Below are positions 1-8,418 of a stretch of 64,000 nucleotides of DNA, piece by piece. The notes under the pieces were generated by a model that searched no databases, was not told where the DNA came from, and saw nothing but the letters and a program-made list of their open reading frames with translations. Source of the stretch: an uncultured Bacilli bacterium (GTDB lineage Bacteria > Bacillota_I > Bacilli_A > RF39 > UBA660); contig CAKOLL010000001.1 in the NCBI GenBank assembly GCA_934096295.1, positions 186,001 to 250,000 on the forward strand. The letters run 5' to 3'. The translations under genes were made by a program, and so were the position numbers. The stretch's first letter is position 1, and each line of letters opens with the position of its first letter.

Positions 1-83
1 CCCAGCTTAGCTTCGGCGCCCCAATGGGTTAAACACAAAATTGAAGGTTGCTTTGCCTAATACATATTAGGATTCTACCATTT
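1..83 (+). promoter_or_regulatory. M-box (ykoK-type) Mg2+ riboswitch, 3' part only
   Basis: The start of the RNA lies outside the window. The visible part carries a stretch close to the conserved M-box core, GCGCC-CCAATGGGTTAA (about 16-32), with an upstream CCCA that can pair with the TGGG at 25-28. Further on, GGTTGCTTTGCCTA resembles the conserved 3' strand of the M-box. A terminator hairpin follows directly, as expected for a transcription-terminating Mg2+ sensor. No plus-strand gene follows: 116-231 has no ORF and the next genes read the other way, so the regulated gene is missing. Identification is from memory of the family consensus, so it is moderate. Confidence 0.5.
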
Positions 84-115
84 GAACTTATCATTAGATA
101 AGTTCTTTTTATTTT
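84..115 (+). terminator. Rho-independent terminator after the M-box-like leader
   Basis: A perfect 9-bp stem (GAACTTATC at 84-92 and GATAAGTTC at 97-105) with loop ATTA is followed by a T-rich tract, TTTTTATTTT. It is oriented for the plus strand and would be the expression-platform terminator of the leader. Confidence 0.8.
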
Positions 116-221
116 ATGCAAATTCATTTGTTTACATACTAATAATAACATATACTCTTTATCTTGTCATTATTTAATTCTATTTAAGTTTCTGTAAGAG
201 ATATTGACTTTGGACCACAAT

Positions 222-253
222 ACAAATAATAAATCCCCGTAAGTACGGGGATT
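222..253 (-). terminator. Probable terminator downstream of tRNA-Arg
   Basis: The inverted repeat 232-241 / 244-253 (AATCCCCGTA and TACGGGGATT) is a strong GC-containing stem. On the minus strand it is followed by TTATTATTTG, a weak U tract. It lies just after the 3' end of the tRNA and could end the ileS-tRNA transcript. Confidence 0.55.
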
Positions 254-264
254 AAAACACTTTA

Positions 265-341
265 TGGTGTCCTCGATGAGAATTGAACTCATGACCCTAT
301 GCGTCGGAGGCATATGCTCTATCCAACTGAGCTACAAGGAC
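265..341 (-). tRNA. tRNA-Arg (anticodon CCG)
   Basis: Read on the minus strand this folds as a complete cloverleaf. The acceptor is GTCCTTG with CGAGGAC, the D arm GCTC/GAGC, the anticodon stem TATGC/GCATA with loop CTCCGAC (anticodon CCG, reading CGG), and the T arm ATGAG/CTCAT with loop TTCAATT. A discriminator A and an encoded CCA follow. It lies just downstream of ileS on the same strand. Confidence 0.95.
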
Positions 342-358
342 CCATAAACATTTTAGCA

Positions 359-3300
359 TTATTTTTTAGAAATAGCAATTAATACTCTTTCGTTGTCAAT
401 AAAGAACTCTTCATTAGCAGATTCATTAAATTCTATACTTGTTGCTAATGTTTCTTTTTTAATATAATCACTAAATTCTTCAATAGCAGTCTTAATTTTA
501 TCATTAGCATTGTAAGTAACATTTATTCTATCTGTTAGTTCATAATTATTATTTTTTCTCATTGTTTGAACTTTAGATATAATTTCACGAGCAATACCTT
601 CATTGATTAAGTCATCTGTTAATGTAGCATTTAAAATAACAAAGTTATTATTTTCCATTCCCACATCAAAGCCTTCTTTAGCATTTATTCTTATATCCAC
701 CATGTCACTATAGATGTCATATTCAGTACCTGCTACTGACATTTTTATTGATTCATTATTTTGAAGCTTTTTAATATCACTTAGTGGTAATTCTAGTAAT
801 TTATCTTGGAATTCTTTTAAGCTGCTTCCAAATACTTTACCAACATTTCTAAAGTTTGGTTTAACAGTAAAGTTCATATATTCAGATGTATCTTTTACAT
901 ATGTAACTTTCTTAACATTTAATTCTTCTTTAATAAGTTCAGTAAGTTCTCCGATAACCATACTATTTTTGCCATCGATTAAGATTTCACTTAGAGGTTG
1001 ACGAACTCTTAGTTTTTGTTCTTCACGAATATTTCTTCCAATACTTATTAGTTCACGAACTAAATCCATTTTTTCTTCTAATAATTCTTCAATTTTTGTT
1101 TCATCATATTTTGGAAAATCAGCTAGATGAACAGATTCTTTTCCAGTTAGATTAGTATACATTTCTTCAGATAGGAATGGCACTATTGGAGCCATCATTT
1201 CTGATAAACCTACTAACACTTCATATGTAGTTATATATACTGATTTTTTAGAATCATCTAGTGTACTTCCCCAGAATCTGTTTCTATTTCTTCTGATATA
1301 CCAATTTGATAAATCATCTGATACAAAGTCTGTTAGGGCTCTAACTACTTTATTTAAATCATATTCATCGTATGATTCTGTTACATATTTTAATAATTTA
1401 TTATATTTACTTATTAACCATCTATCAATATCTTCTCTTTTTTCTAGTGGAATATTGCAATTCTTTATATCAATATCATCAATATTAGCATACATTGAGA
1501 AGAAATTATATGTATTTTTAAGAGGATTAAAGAATTTAGAATGAACTTCTTTTAAACCATTAATATCAAATTTAAGAGGAACCCAAACTGGTGAAACATA
1601 TGGTAAATAGAATCTAACTGTGTCAGCACCATATTCTTTCATTGTTGTAAATGGTTCAACAATATTACCCATTGTTTTACTCATTTTCTTACCATGAGCA
1701 TCCAATAATAGATCATTTACTAAAACATTTTTAAATGGACTTACACCTTTTACAAATGTAGAAATAACTAATAATGTATAGAACCATCCACGAGTTTGGT
1801 CGATTCCTTCACAAATGTAATCTGCTGGGAATTGGGTTTCAAATAAATCATTGTTTTCAAATGGATAATGGTATTGTGCAAATGGCATGGCACCTGAATC
1901 AAACCAACAGTCAATTACATCTTTACATCTAGTCATAGATTTGCCACATTCTGGACATTTTAAGTGGACATCATCAATAAATGGTCTATGTAATTCAATA
2001 GACTCATCAATATCTTCGATTGCTTTTTCAACTAACTCTTTACGAGAACCAATCATTTCAGTGTGTCCACATGAACAAATCCAATATGGAAGTGGTGTTC
2101 CCCAGTATCTTGAACGAGAAATTGCCCAATCGTTTAAATTTTCAAGCCAATTACCAAAACGTTTTTCACCAACATATGATGGATACCAATTAACTGTTTT
2201 ATTATTAGCAACAATCTTATCTTTAATTTTAGTTATTTCTAAGTAATAACTTGGTTTAGAATAATAAATTAATGGAGTATGACATCTCCAACAATGAGGA
2301 TAGTTATGAACTATTCTTTGTTTTCTAAATAATTTATCATTTTCTTTTAAATAACTTATTACTAATTCATCAGCAGCAAAGACATTTGTGCCTTTCCATG
2401 GTCCTTCTGTATATTTTCCGTCTTCACCAACTGGATTTAAGTATGGTAAATTATATTTTCTACCAACGCTCGCATCATCTGCTCCGAATGCTGGTGCTAA
2501 ATGTACTACCCCAGTACCGTCTTCAGCAGTAACATAAGAATCACAACATACAAAGAAACCTTTTTTATTTACAGTTAACTCTGGTATTAATTGTTCATAT
2601 TCTGTATATTCTAGAGTACTTCCTTTAAATGTATCAAGGATTTCGACATCATCACCTAGAACTTTACTAACTAGGGATGTTGCTAATATAAACTTATTAC
2701 CTTTACTTAAAACAAGTGAATAATCATAATCTGGATTTACACATAATGCAACATTTGCAAGTAATGTCCATGGTGTAGTTGTCCAAACTAAGAAGTAAAC
2801 ATCTTCATCTTTTTTCTTCATTGGTACAATTACTGTATCAACACTAGTTTCTTCATAACCTTGTGCTACCTCATGAGATGCAAGTCCCGTTCCACATCTT
2901 GGACAATACGGAAGAATTTTAACTCCTTCATAAAATAATCCTTCTTCAAAGAATTTTTTTAAAATCCACCATTCTGTTTCAATATAATTGTTATCATATG
3001 TAACATATGGATGTTTAATGTCTATGAATTGTCCCATTTTTTCAGTAAGGTCTGTAAATGTACTTTCATTTTTCCATACACTTTCACGACATTTTTGATT
3101 GAATTCTTCGATACCATATTTTTCGATATCTTTTTTACCTGAGAAACCTAATTCTTTTTCTACTTGTAATTCAACAGGTAATCCATGTGTATCCCAACCT
3201 ACTTTACGTAATACTTTGTATCCTTGCATTGTTTTATACTTACAAATTGTATCTTTTAAAAACTTTGCAACCATATGATGTAAGCCTGGATGTCCATTTG

Positions 3301-3451
3301 CTGTAGCTGGGCCATCATAGAATACGAAATATGGATCATTTTCTCTATTTTCGATACATTTATTTAATATATCTTCTTTTTTCCATTTTTCAAGTATTCT
3401 ACTTTCAGTTACGTCTACAGCATCTTTACTTAAATTTTTAAATCTTTCCAT
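359..3451 (-). CDS. ileS: Isoleucyl-tRNA synthetase, long (type 2-like) form
   Basis: Charges tRNA-Ile with isoleucine in the cytoplasm. The protein has the class I signatures HPGLHH (HIGH-type, residues 54-59) and KKMSKT (KMSKS-type), the WTTTPWTL segment of the editing domain, and a long anticodon-binding C-terminus. At about 1030 residues it is longer than the common bacterial enzyme (about 920-940). With the HPGLHH variant, it resembles the long IleRS class that includes eukaryotic-like and mupirocin-insensitive enzymes; that subgrouping is inference. The start is the ATG at 3451, preceded by GAAGGGAAGG (3458-3467). A TTG 18 bases upstream lies inside this ribosome binding site and is less likely. 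Expression is controlled by a T-box leader with an AUC specifier. Confidence 0.97.
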   Translation of the reverse strand: MERFKNLSKDAVDVTESRILEKWKKEDILNKCIENRENDPYFVFYDGPATANGHPGLHHMVAKFLKDTICKYKTMQGYKVLRKVGWDTHGLPVELQVEKELGFSGKKDIEKYGIEEFNQKCRESVWKNESTFTDLTEKMGQFIDIKHPYVTYDNNYIETEWWILKKFFEEGLFYEGVKILPYCPRCGTGLASHEVAQGYEETSVDTVIVPMKKKDEDVYFLVWTTTPWTLLANVALCVNPDYDYSLVLSKGNKFILATSLVSKVLGDDVEILDTFKGSTLEYTEYEQLIPELTVNKKGFFVCCDSYVTAEDGTGVVHLAPAFGADDASVGRKYNLPYLNPVGEDGKYTEGPWKGTNVFAADELVISYLKENDKLFRKQRIVHNYPHCWRCHTPLIYYSKPSYYLEITKIKDKIVANNKTVNWYPSYVGEKRFGNWLENLNDWAISRSRYWGTPLPYWICSCGHTEMIGSRKELVEKAIEDIDESIELHRPFIDDVHLKCPECGKSMTRCKDVIDCWFDSGAMPFAQYHYPFENNDLFETQFPADYICEGIDQTRGWFYTLLVISTFVKGVSPFKNVLVNDLLLDAHGKKMSKTMGNIVEPFTTMKEYGADTVRFYLPYVSPVWVPLKFDINGLKEVHSKFFNPLKNTYNFFSMYANIDDIDIKNCNIPLEKREDIDRWLISKYNKLLKYVTESYDEYDLNKVVRALTDFVSDDLSNWYIRRNRNRFWGSTLDDSKKSVYITTYEVLVGLSEMMAPIVPFLSEEMYTNLTGKESVHLADFPKYDETKIEELLEEKMDLVRELISIGRNIREEQKLRVRQPLSEILIDGKNSMVIGELTELIKEELNVKKVTYVKDTSEYMNFTVKPNFRNVGKVFGSSLKEFQDKLLELPLSDIKKLQNNESIKMSVAGTEYDIYSDMVDIRINAKEGFDVGMENNNFVILNATLTDDLINEGIAREIISKVQTMRKNNNYELTDRINVTYNANDKIKTAIEEFSDYIKKETLATSIEFNESANEEFFIDNERVLIAISKK

Positions 3452-3471
3452 TATTTTCCTTCCCTTCAATT

Positions 3472-3689
3472 AAAAAAGGATGGCACCAAAAGGAGTCAAC
3501 GAATTGACGGTACCATCCTTATTATTTACTTAATTATCTTAACGCGATTAACGTAGTAATTTACTGGATTTCAATTACTCGACTCCTGGGTGATATATAA
3601 AAATCTGCAAATATTTTTCTCGCACCATTGTGAAAAACTCTCTTTAAAATTCAATTTTTATACTTGTCCCATTCACGGTCTTTTCAAGT
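3472..3689 (-). promoter_or_regulatory. T-box leader of ileS (specifier AUC, Ile)
   Basis: A tRNA-sensing leader on the minus strand. It contains the stem I elements AGAGAG and GGTGCGAG, a specifier-loop ATC codon (3592-3594) that fits tRNA-Ile, and the T-box bulge TGGTACCG (3508-3515) that pairs with the tRNA 3' end. A terminator follows, formed by AAGGATGGTACC (3509-3520) and GGTGCCATCCTT (3476-3487) and then a U tract (3472-3477). The terminator and the antiterminator share the T-box sequence. Uncharged tRNA-Ile would allow readthrough into ileS. Confidence 0.95.
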
Positions 3690-3695
3690 GACTTA

Positions 3696-3725
3696 ATTAT
3701 AATACACTATATTTACTTAAGTCAA
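3696..3725 (-). promoter_or_regulatory. Sigma-A-type promoter of the ileS T-box transcript
   Basis: The -35 is TTGACT (3720-3725), the spacer is 18 bases, and the -10 is a perfect TATAAT (3696-3701). The predicted start near 3689 is just before the T-box stem I. Confidence 0.8.
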
Positions 3726-3743
3726 GCCTTATTTTAACAATTT

Positions 3744-4226
3744 TTATTTTTCTCTTGCTAACTTTATATTAGTTGTTTTTCTAAAGTTTTCTGTTTCTCT
3801 TTCTAATAGACTTTCAGGTATAATAGATAAACCTAATTCATTACTTATTTTTTCACAGAAATAAGAATTGATTATAATATCTTCAGAAAGTTCTTTATAT
3901 TTCTTGCTTTTATCTTCATCTTCTAAAACTGGTAAACCTTTTGAAAACACATTGTGATGTTCTATTAGACAGTTTTTATTTAAAGTAATTCCACTTGGAA
4001 GAAGCATAATACTATCTTCATGAATAATAATTCTAAATATTCTACCCGTTATGACATCAATGCTATTTCCAGATGTATTTTGAGACTTTAATTTTTCAAT
4101 ATATAATTCTTCCGGAGATGTTATCTTGGTTTTAACAAATACTATTTGACCATATTCATCAATGACTTTTCTCCAACAAACAACTCCTTGTACATTTAAT
4201 ACATAACCTTGCCATTTATTTAACAT
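3744..4226 (-). CDS. Hypothetical protein, third gene of the MBOAT/SGNH operon
   Basis: A 160-residue soluble protein that I do not recognise. It has no signal peptide or membrane segment, is mostly charged in the C-terminal half, and has a mixed beta-like N-terminal half (KWQGYVLNVQGVV, then ITGRIFRIIIHEDSIMLLPSGI). The start has a good AAGGAGGG ribosome binding site, so expression is likely. It follows the SGNH gene by 15 bases on the same strand, which suggests co-transcription and a possible link to surface-polymer acylation, but no motif shows a function. Confidence 0.75.
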   Translation of the reverse strand: MLNKWQGYVLNVQGVVCWRKVIDEYGQIVFVKTKITSPEELYIEKLKSQNTSGNSIDVITGRIFRIIIHEDSIMLLPSGITLNKNCLIEHHNVFSKGLPVLEDEDKSKKYKELSEDIIINSYFCEKISNELGLSIIPESLLERETENFRKTTNIKLAREK

Positions 4227-4241
4227 TTTTAACCCTCCTTG

Positions 4242-5168
4242 TTATTTTGCAATTTCTTCTTCGTACCTTTCTAAAGCTCTATCCCAAAGTTTGTAATTTT
4301 TGTCTTTGCGATGATCCGTTAAAAGGTTTGTATCTCGCAGTATATTTCCTACAAATTCTGATGCTTTTAAAGCTCCGTAGTAATTTAAATGTCCCCCTTT
4401 ATCTTTGGTATCAGTTACCCAATCAATATTTAAATCATAATTATTCAAATTAATATAGGTAAAATTATATTCTTCACTTAATTTTTTTATTGCTTGATCT
4501 TTTTGATAATTCCATGTATCTTGAGATGGAAAACCAATTACAATTAATTTTGTATTATAGGAATTTGCTAAATCTACAAACATTTTTAAATATTCTTTAT
4601 TTGCATCTATTAGTTTGTATTCTTTATTATTTTTTTCCATGTATTTTTTTGGTTTACTTGGAATTTGTGTCTTATTTAATTTATATCCTTTTTGAATACT
4701 CATTATGCCATAATCTGAAAACAAAATATTTTTCCAGTTATTGTGATAGTTTAAAAGTGGCATAATATTTTTAAGCATCCTTTCATATTTTATGTACCAA
4801 CGTCTTTTTCTTGTATCACGGAAAAACATGTTAGCACCCACTAAAACAACTTTAGGACGTTGACTTTCTAAAGCAACTTTATAATAATCATATGCATCTG
4901 GAAGAATAAAGGCTGCTTCAGCACAATCAAATACTGTGTAGCCAAATTTTTTATAAATTTCCATTGGTATTACTGATGAATATACTAAAGAGTCCCCTAC
5001 TACGATGGCATCAATCGAATTCTTTTTTTCTCCTAAAATTTCATATTGTGCAGTTTTAATTAAACCGAAATCTTTAATATTTTCTTTGGGAAGCAAAGCG
5101 TATGAAAATCCGTAATAAAGAAAAATAAATATCGCTATAAATAATATACTTTTTAATAAATTTTTCAT
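4242..5168 (-). CDS. SGNH/GDSL-like acyltransferase or esterase, membrane-anchored (AlgJ/DltD/PatB type role)
   Basis: A 308-residue protein with one N-terminal hydrophobic segment (about residues 7-26) and an outward-facing SGNH-like domain. The GDS block is VVGDSLVYSS (Ser nucleophile near residue 59), and a late block, KDKGGHLNYYG, has the Asp-x(n)-His arrangement of the catalytic dyad. It sits 9 bases downstream of an MBOAT acyltransferase. The MBOAT + SGNH pair is the known arrangement for transferring acyl groups across the membrane onto extracellular polymers (alginate, peptidoglycan, D-alanylation). No dltA or dltC is nearby, so D-alanylation is not indicated. The acceptor polymer cannot be told from sequence. 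Confidence 0.8.
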   Translation of the reverse strand: MKNLLKSILFIAIFIFLYYGFSYALLPKENIKDFGLIKTAQYEILGEKKNSIDAIVVGDSLVYSSVIPMEIYKKFGYTVFDCAEAAFILPDAYDYYKVALESQRPKVVLVGANMFFRDTRKRRWYIKYERMLKNIMPLLNYHNNWKNILFSDYGIMSIQKGYKLNKTQIPSKPKKYMEKNNKEYKLIDANKEYLKMFVDLANSYNTKLIVIGFPSQDTWNYQKDQAIKKLSEEYNFTYINLNNYDLNIDWVTDTKDKGGHLNYYGALKASEFVGNILRDTNLLTDHRKDKNYKLWDRALERYEEEIAK

Positions 5169-5177
5169 ATGTCCTCC

Positions 5178-6755
5178 CTAAAAATCTGCATACATTGGAT
5201 CAACTGGTTCATATCCTGGTCCAAATGCTCCGAAAATAAGAATTGAAAATATTAAAACATAAAATATTATCCATCTTATGACAATGGGCTTTTTAGAAAT
5301 ATTTTCTCTTATATTAATATCTTTTTCACGTTTTATACCTATTATAAATACTGCAAGTAATGATATAACTAGGATGAAACAATCTGGTATATCTAAACCT
5401 AGAGATGATAATTCAAACGAACTTACTTTAAAACTTGTAAATATTTTTTTAATCATAATGAAAGCATCTTTAACTGTATTTGAATTGAAAATTAATTCCC
5501 CAATAATTACTAAAAATGTGGTTTTTAGTATTTGCATTACATGAAGAATTTTGGATTTTGAAATATTTAATTTTATATATAATTTGTTAAAATAAGGTCT
5601 TGTAATATTACCTATCGAAATCATGATAAAATGATATAGTCCAAATAATATATAAGTCCAACCAGCACCATGCCATAAGCCATTAAGTAACCAAACCACT
5701 AAAAGAGCAATTGTGCCACTTAATAAAGGCCCATAATGATTTCCAAGAGATTTTCTTAATTTTAAAGTTAAATTTTTCATTGGTTTTGATAAAGAAATTG
5801 GATAATATATATAATCTTTAAACCAGGCCCCTAGACTAATATGCCATCTTGTCCAAAATTCTGAAATGTTTTTACTGAAAAACGGTTGTTTAAAGTTTTC
5901 TGGAACACGTACTTTAAAAATATCCCCGATACCTAAGACAACATCCATAGCCCCTGAAAAATCCATATATAACATTATGGTATAACATATGGCACCTAAA
6001 AATATGATTGGTCCTGAGAAATTTTCATATCCGTTAAAGACTGTTTTTACTAAGATATTAAGACGATCAGCAATAATTATTTTTTTAAATAGGCCCCAAA
6101 GGATTCTTTGTAAACCATAACACAAACTATCATATGTTATTTTTTCACCTTTAAATAAATCTTCTGCTGTATCACTATATCTTGTGATTGGTCCTTCCAT
6201 AATGCTTGGAAAAAAAGACATAAACAAGGCTACTCTAAAATAATTTTTATCTGCATCTTGTTTATTATTATAAACATCAAATAAATATGATAAAGCTTGT
6301 AAAGTGTAGAATGATATACCTATCGGTGCTATTAGTTTTATAATACTAAATTCATAACTCATATTAAATAAGTTTAATATGTAGTTTAGGTTTAAGGTAA
6401 AGAATTTTAAATATTTAAAAATAAATAAGAAAGAAATATTAAATAATAAGCATAGTATTAAAATTATTCTTTTTTTCTTTTGAAATTTATGTTTTATTAT
6501 CTTTTTATCTTCTTCTTTAATCTCTTTTAAAGTTTCTTTTTTCTCTTTTTCTATTCTAGACATTATAATCGTAGATATATAAATAGATGTTATAGTTAAT
6601 AATAAAAACACAATTAACCATTTACTCATTAAAGAAAAAAATAGCCAACTAAAGATTAACAAATAAAAAGGGCGAATCTTTTTGGGAAATAAATTATAAA
6701 AAATAATAACTATTAAAAACAATAAATTGTAATATCTATTTAATAAATCATGCAT
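5178..6755 (-). CDS. MBOAT-family membrane O-acyltransferase (AlgI/DltB-like)
   Basis: A 525-residue polytopic membrane protein with about 10-12 hydrophobic segments. It has the MBOAT signatures: GPITRYSD near residue 185, the FWTRWHISLGAWFKDYI block, and the catalytic histidine in LLNGLWHGAGW. A charged cytoplasmic loop lies near residues 65-95. It is the first gene of a three-gene minus-strand operon with the SGNH protein. Its role would be to move an acyl group (acetyl or similar) across the membrane for surface glycopolymer modification. A TATAAT-like -10 lies upstream near 6795, but the -35 is poor. Confidence 0.88.
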   Translation of the reverse strand: MHDLLNRYYNLLFLIVIIFYNLFPKKIRPFYLLIFSWLFFSLMSKWLIVFLLLTITSIYISTIIMSRIEKEKKETLKEIKEEDKKIIKHKFQKKKRIILILCLLFNISFLFIFKYLKFFTLNLNYILNLFNMSYEFSIIKLIAPIGISFYTLQALSYLFDVYNNKQDADKNYFRVALFMSFFPSIMEGPITRYSDTAEDLFKGEKITYDSLCYGLQRILWGLFKKIIIADRLNILVKTVFNGYENFSGPIIFLGAICYTIMLYMDFSGAMDVVLGIGDIFKVRVPENFKQPFFSKNISEFWTRWHISLGAWFKDYIYYPISLSKPMKNLTLKLRKSLGNHYGPLLSGTIALLVVWLLNGLWHGAGWTYILFGLYHFIMISIGNITRPYFNKLYIKLNISKSKILHVMQILKTTFLVIIGELIFNSNTVKDAFIMIKKIFTSFKVSSFELSSLGLDIPDCFILVISLLAVFIIGIKREKDINIRENISKKPIVIRWIIFYVLIFSILIFGAFGPGYEPVDPMYADF

Positions 6756-6821
6756 AATACGTACTCCTTTACATGTTTTTTTTAGTAAATTTATTATATC
6801 ATGAAATAGTTTATAATACTA

Positions 6822-6848
6822 GAAAAAAGATAATGCCTTGGCATTATC
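6822..6848 (-). terminator. Terminator after the serpin gene
   Basis: A perfect 9-bp stem, GATAATGCC/GGCATTATC (6829-6837 and 6840-6848), with a 2-base spacer is followed on the minus strand by TTTTTT. It closes the polA-C26-mutM-serpin run. Confidence 0.85.
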
Positions 6849-6852
6849 CTCA

Positions 6853-8409
6853 TTAATTACTTTCTGTATATTCTGTAGGTTCGTATACAGTACCAGCAAA
6901 CCAAACGTCTTTTGTGTTTTTATCACGAATTAAGAACATAAATGGTTTATCAAATGTTATATCTATTTCTTTAACTGGTACTTTGTAAATATAGTCAAAT
7001 CCACAAGATGTATCTCCGGCTCCTCCCCCTTCGGTAGCAGCAGCAGCTTTTATTCCTTCATTCGAAAATTCAATATTTGCTTTATGTTTTATTTCACTTA
7101 TGTATGCGCTTTTGTCACTTGTTAAATTTAGTAAAGAGGCATGAGCTGGTTCAAAAACATTTTTTATACCTAAATCTTTTAAATTATTTTTTAAGTCTAG
7201 GGCATATTCAAACTTATAAAGAGGTATTAAACCACGAATACTTGTAATTACACCTTTTTCAAAATTATTTAGTTCAATAGCTTTTAATTTAGAGATATAA
7301 TCATTTAATTTATCTTTATCTGTGTTTTTTATAAAACTATCTAAAGATTCAGTTCTAGGCATAAATGCTATATATTCTAATGATAGTTCATTATAATCTT
7401 TTAATTCTTTTTGAAAAACTTTAATATTATCATCAATATAGAATGTGTAGTCTGTTGATGTTGCAACATCTTTATAGTTCTTATATATTTCTTTTATATA
7501 ATTATCTAAGAATGTTTTAGTATCTTCATACGTACTTTGGTCACAATAGTCATGACTAACCCATTCTTCATATTTTTCACCGACGAAATCTCTGATATTT
7601 TGTTCTCCGAGTTCACCAACAATATCATAATTGTTAATTGCTGAACCTATTTCTACGGCATTTACTTCTTTATCATTAAATTTCAACTTACTGTAAACAT
7701 CATCCATTATTGGCCCAATATACATAGCATATTCTTCATGGGCATAACTTACTCCGAAATCCATTCCAGTATATGAGTGCTTTTCATCAAAGAATTCTTT
7801 GCCATTTATAGGTTGAATTGGATTTTTCCATTCCATATCAATAGCTAGAGCATTAATTAGTAAGAAATTTAGGTCTGAGACATCTTCGAGTAAATTTGGA
7901 ATCAAACCAAAAGTCTTATTTTTAACCCATTTATTAACGTTATCTGGAGTTTTAAAGGCATCATATATAATTTCGGCATTACAATTATCTTTTAATAATT
8001 TAATGTAGGAATCTTTAACACTCTTTTTATATGAATCTTTAATAAACATGGAATTAGCAAGAGATGCATTCATAGTATTTGTATATTTTTTAGCTTGGAA
8101 ATTACCTAAAACATTTTCTATTTCCGTGTGGGCATTATCTGTTGTGGCATCACTAAGCATACTTAAAGCATATTTTATGGAAAGCGGACTATAAACGATA
8201 TTTTTATTTTTTCCACCAGTTTTCATAAAGTATAAATCAAATGCACTTAAAGCATTATCATTTATTTTATATGCTGAGTTATTATTAACAACTGATGTAT
8301 CAAATTTATCATTTTTATTTTTAGTTAGTAATAAATATATAACTAAAGCAATTAATAAACTTAGCACAATACTTGATATAATTATTATTTTCTTTTTATT
8401 CTTTTTCAT
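6853..8409 (-). CDS. Serpin-family serine protease inhibitor, membrane-anchored
   Basis: A 518-residue serpin with an N-terminal Lys-rich stretch and a transmembrane segment (about residues 6-28), so the inhibitor domain should face outward. Serpin hallmarks are NIVYSPLSIKYALSMLSDAT near residue 67, the hinge EGIKAAAAT (451-459) and the closing strand FDKPFMFLIRD...WFAGTVYEP. The reactive loop is odd: P14/P13 are Ile-Lys rather than Thr/Ser-Glu, the scissile region is Gly/Ala-rich (EGGGAGD), and the segment after it is longer than in mammalian serpins, so P1 cannot be fixed. An insert of about 90 charged residues (near 215-305) is also unusual. Gut bacterial serpins are known to inhibit host elastase-like proteases; that role here is inference. 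It follows mutM by 9 bases. Confidence 0.9.
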   Translation of the reverse strand: MKKNKKKIIIISSIVLSLLIALVIYLLLTKNKNDKFDTSVVNNNSAYKINDNALSAFDLYFMKTGGKNKNIVYSPLSIKYALSMLSDATTDNAHTEIENVLGNFQAKKYTNTMNASLANSMFIKDSYKKSVKDSYIKLLKDNCNAEIIYDAFKTPDNVNKWVKNKTFGLIPNLLEDVSDLNFLLINALAIDMEWKNPIQPINGKEFFDEKHSYTGMDFGVSYAHEEYAMYIGPIMDDVYSKLKFNDKEVNAVEIGSAINNYDIVGELGEQNIRDFVGEKYEEWVSHDYCDQSTYEDTKTFLDNYIKEIYKNYKDVATSTDYTFYIDDNIKVFQKELKDYNELSLEYIAFMPRTESLDSFIKNTDKDKLNDYISKLKAIELNNFEKGVITSIRGLIPLYKFEYALDLKNNLKDLGIKNVFEPAHASLLNLTSDKSAYISEIKHKANIEFSNEGIKAAAATEGGGAGDTSCGFDYIYKVPVKEIDITFDKPFMFLIRDKNTKDVWFAGTVYEPTEYTESN

Positions 8410-8418
8410 TTATTCTCC

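Noticed and set aside
1..30. 5S rRNA fragment suggested by an AGCTTAGCTTCGGCGCC stretch
   Set aside because: The sequence after it does not continue as 5S rRNA, while the CCAATGGGTTAA core and following terminator fit an M-box better.
1887..2246. 119-aa plus-strand ORF opposite ileS
   Set aside because: It lies wholly inside ileS on the other strand, has no ribosome binding site, and encodes nothing recognisable. The AT-rich antisense frame explains it.
4242..6755. dlt operon (teichoic acid D-alanylation)
   Set aside because: No dltA ligase or dltC carrier is nearby and the SGNH protein is not clearly DltD, so a general MBOAT/SGNH call is safer.
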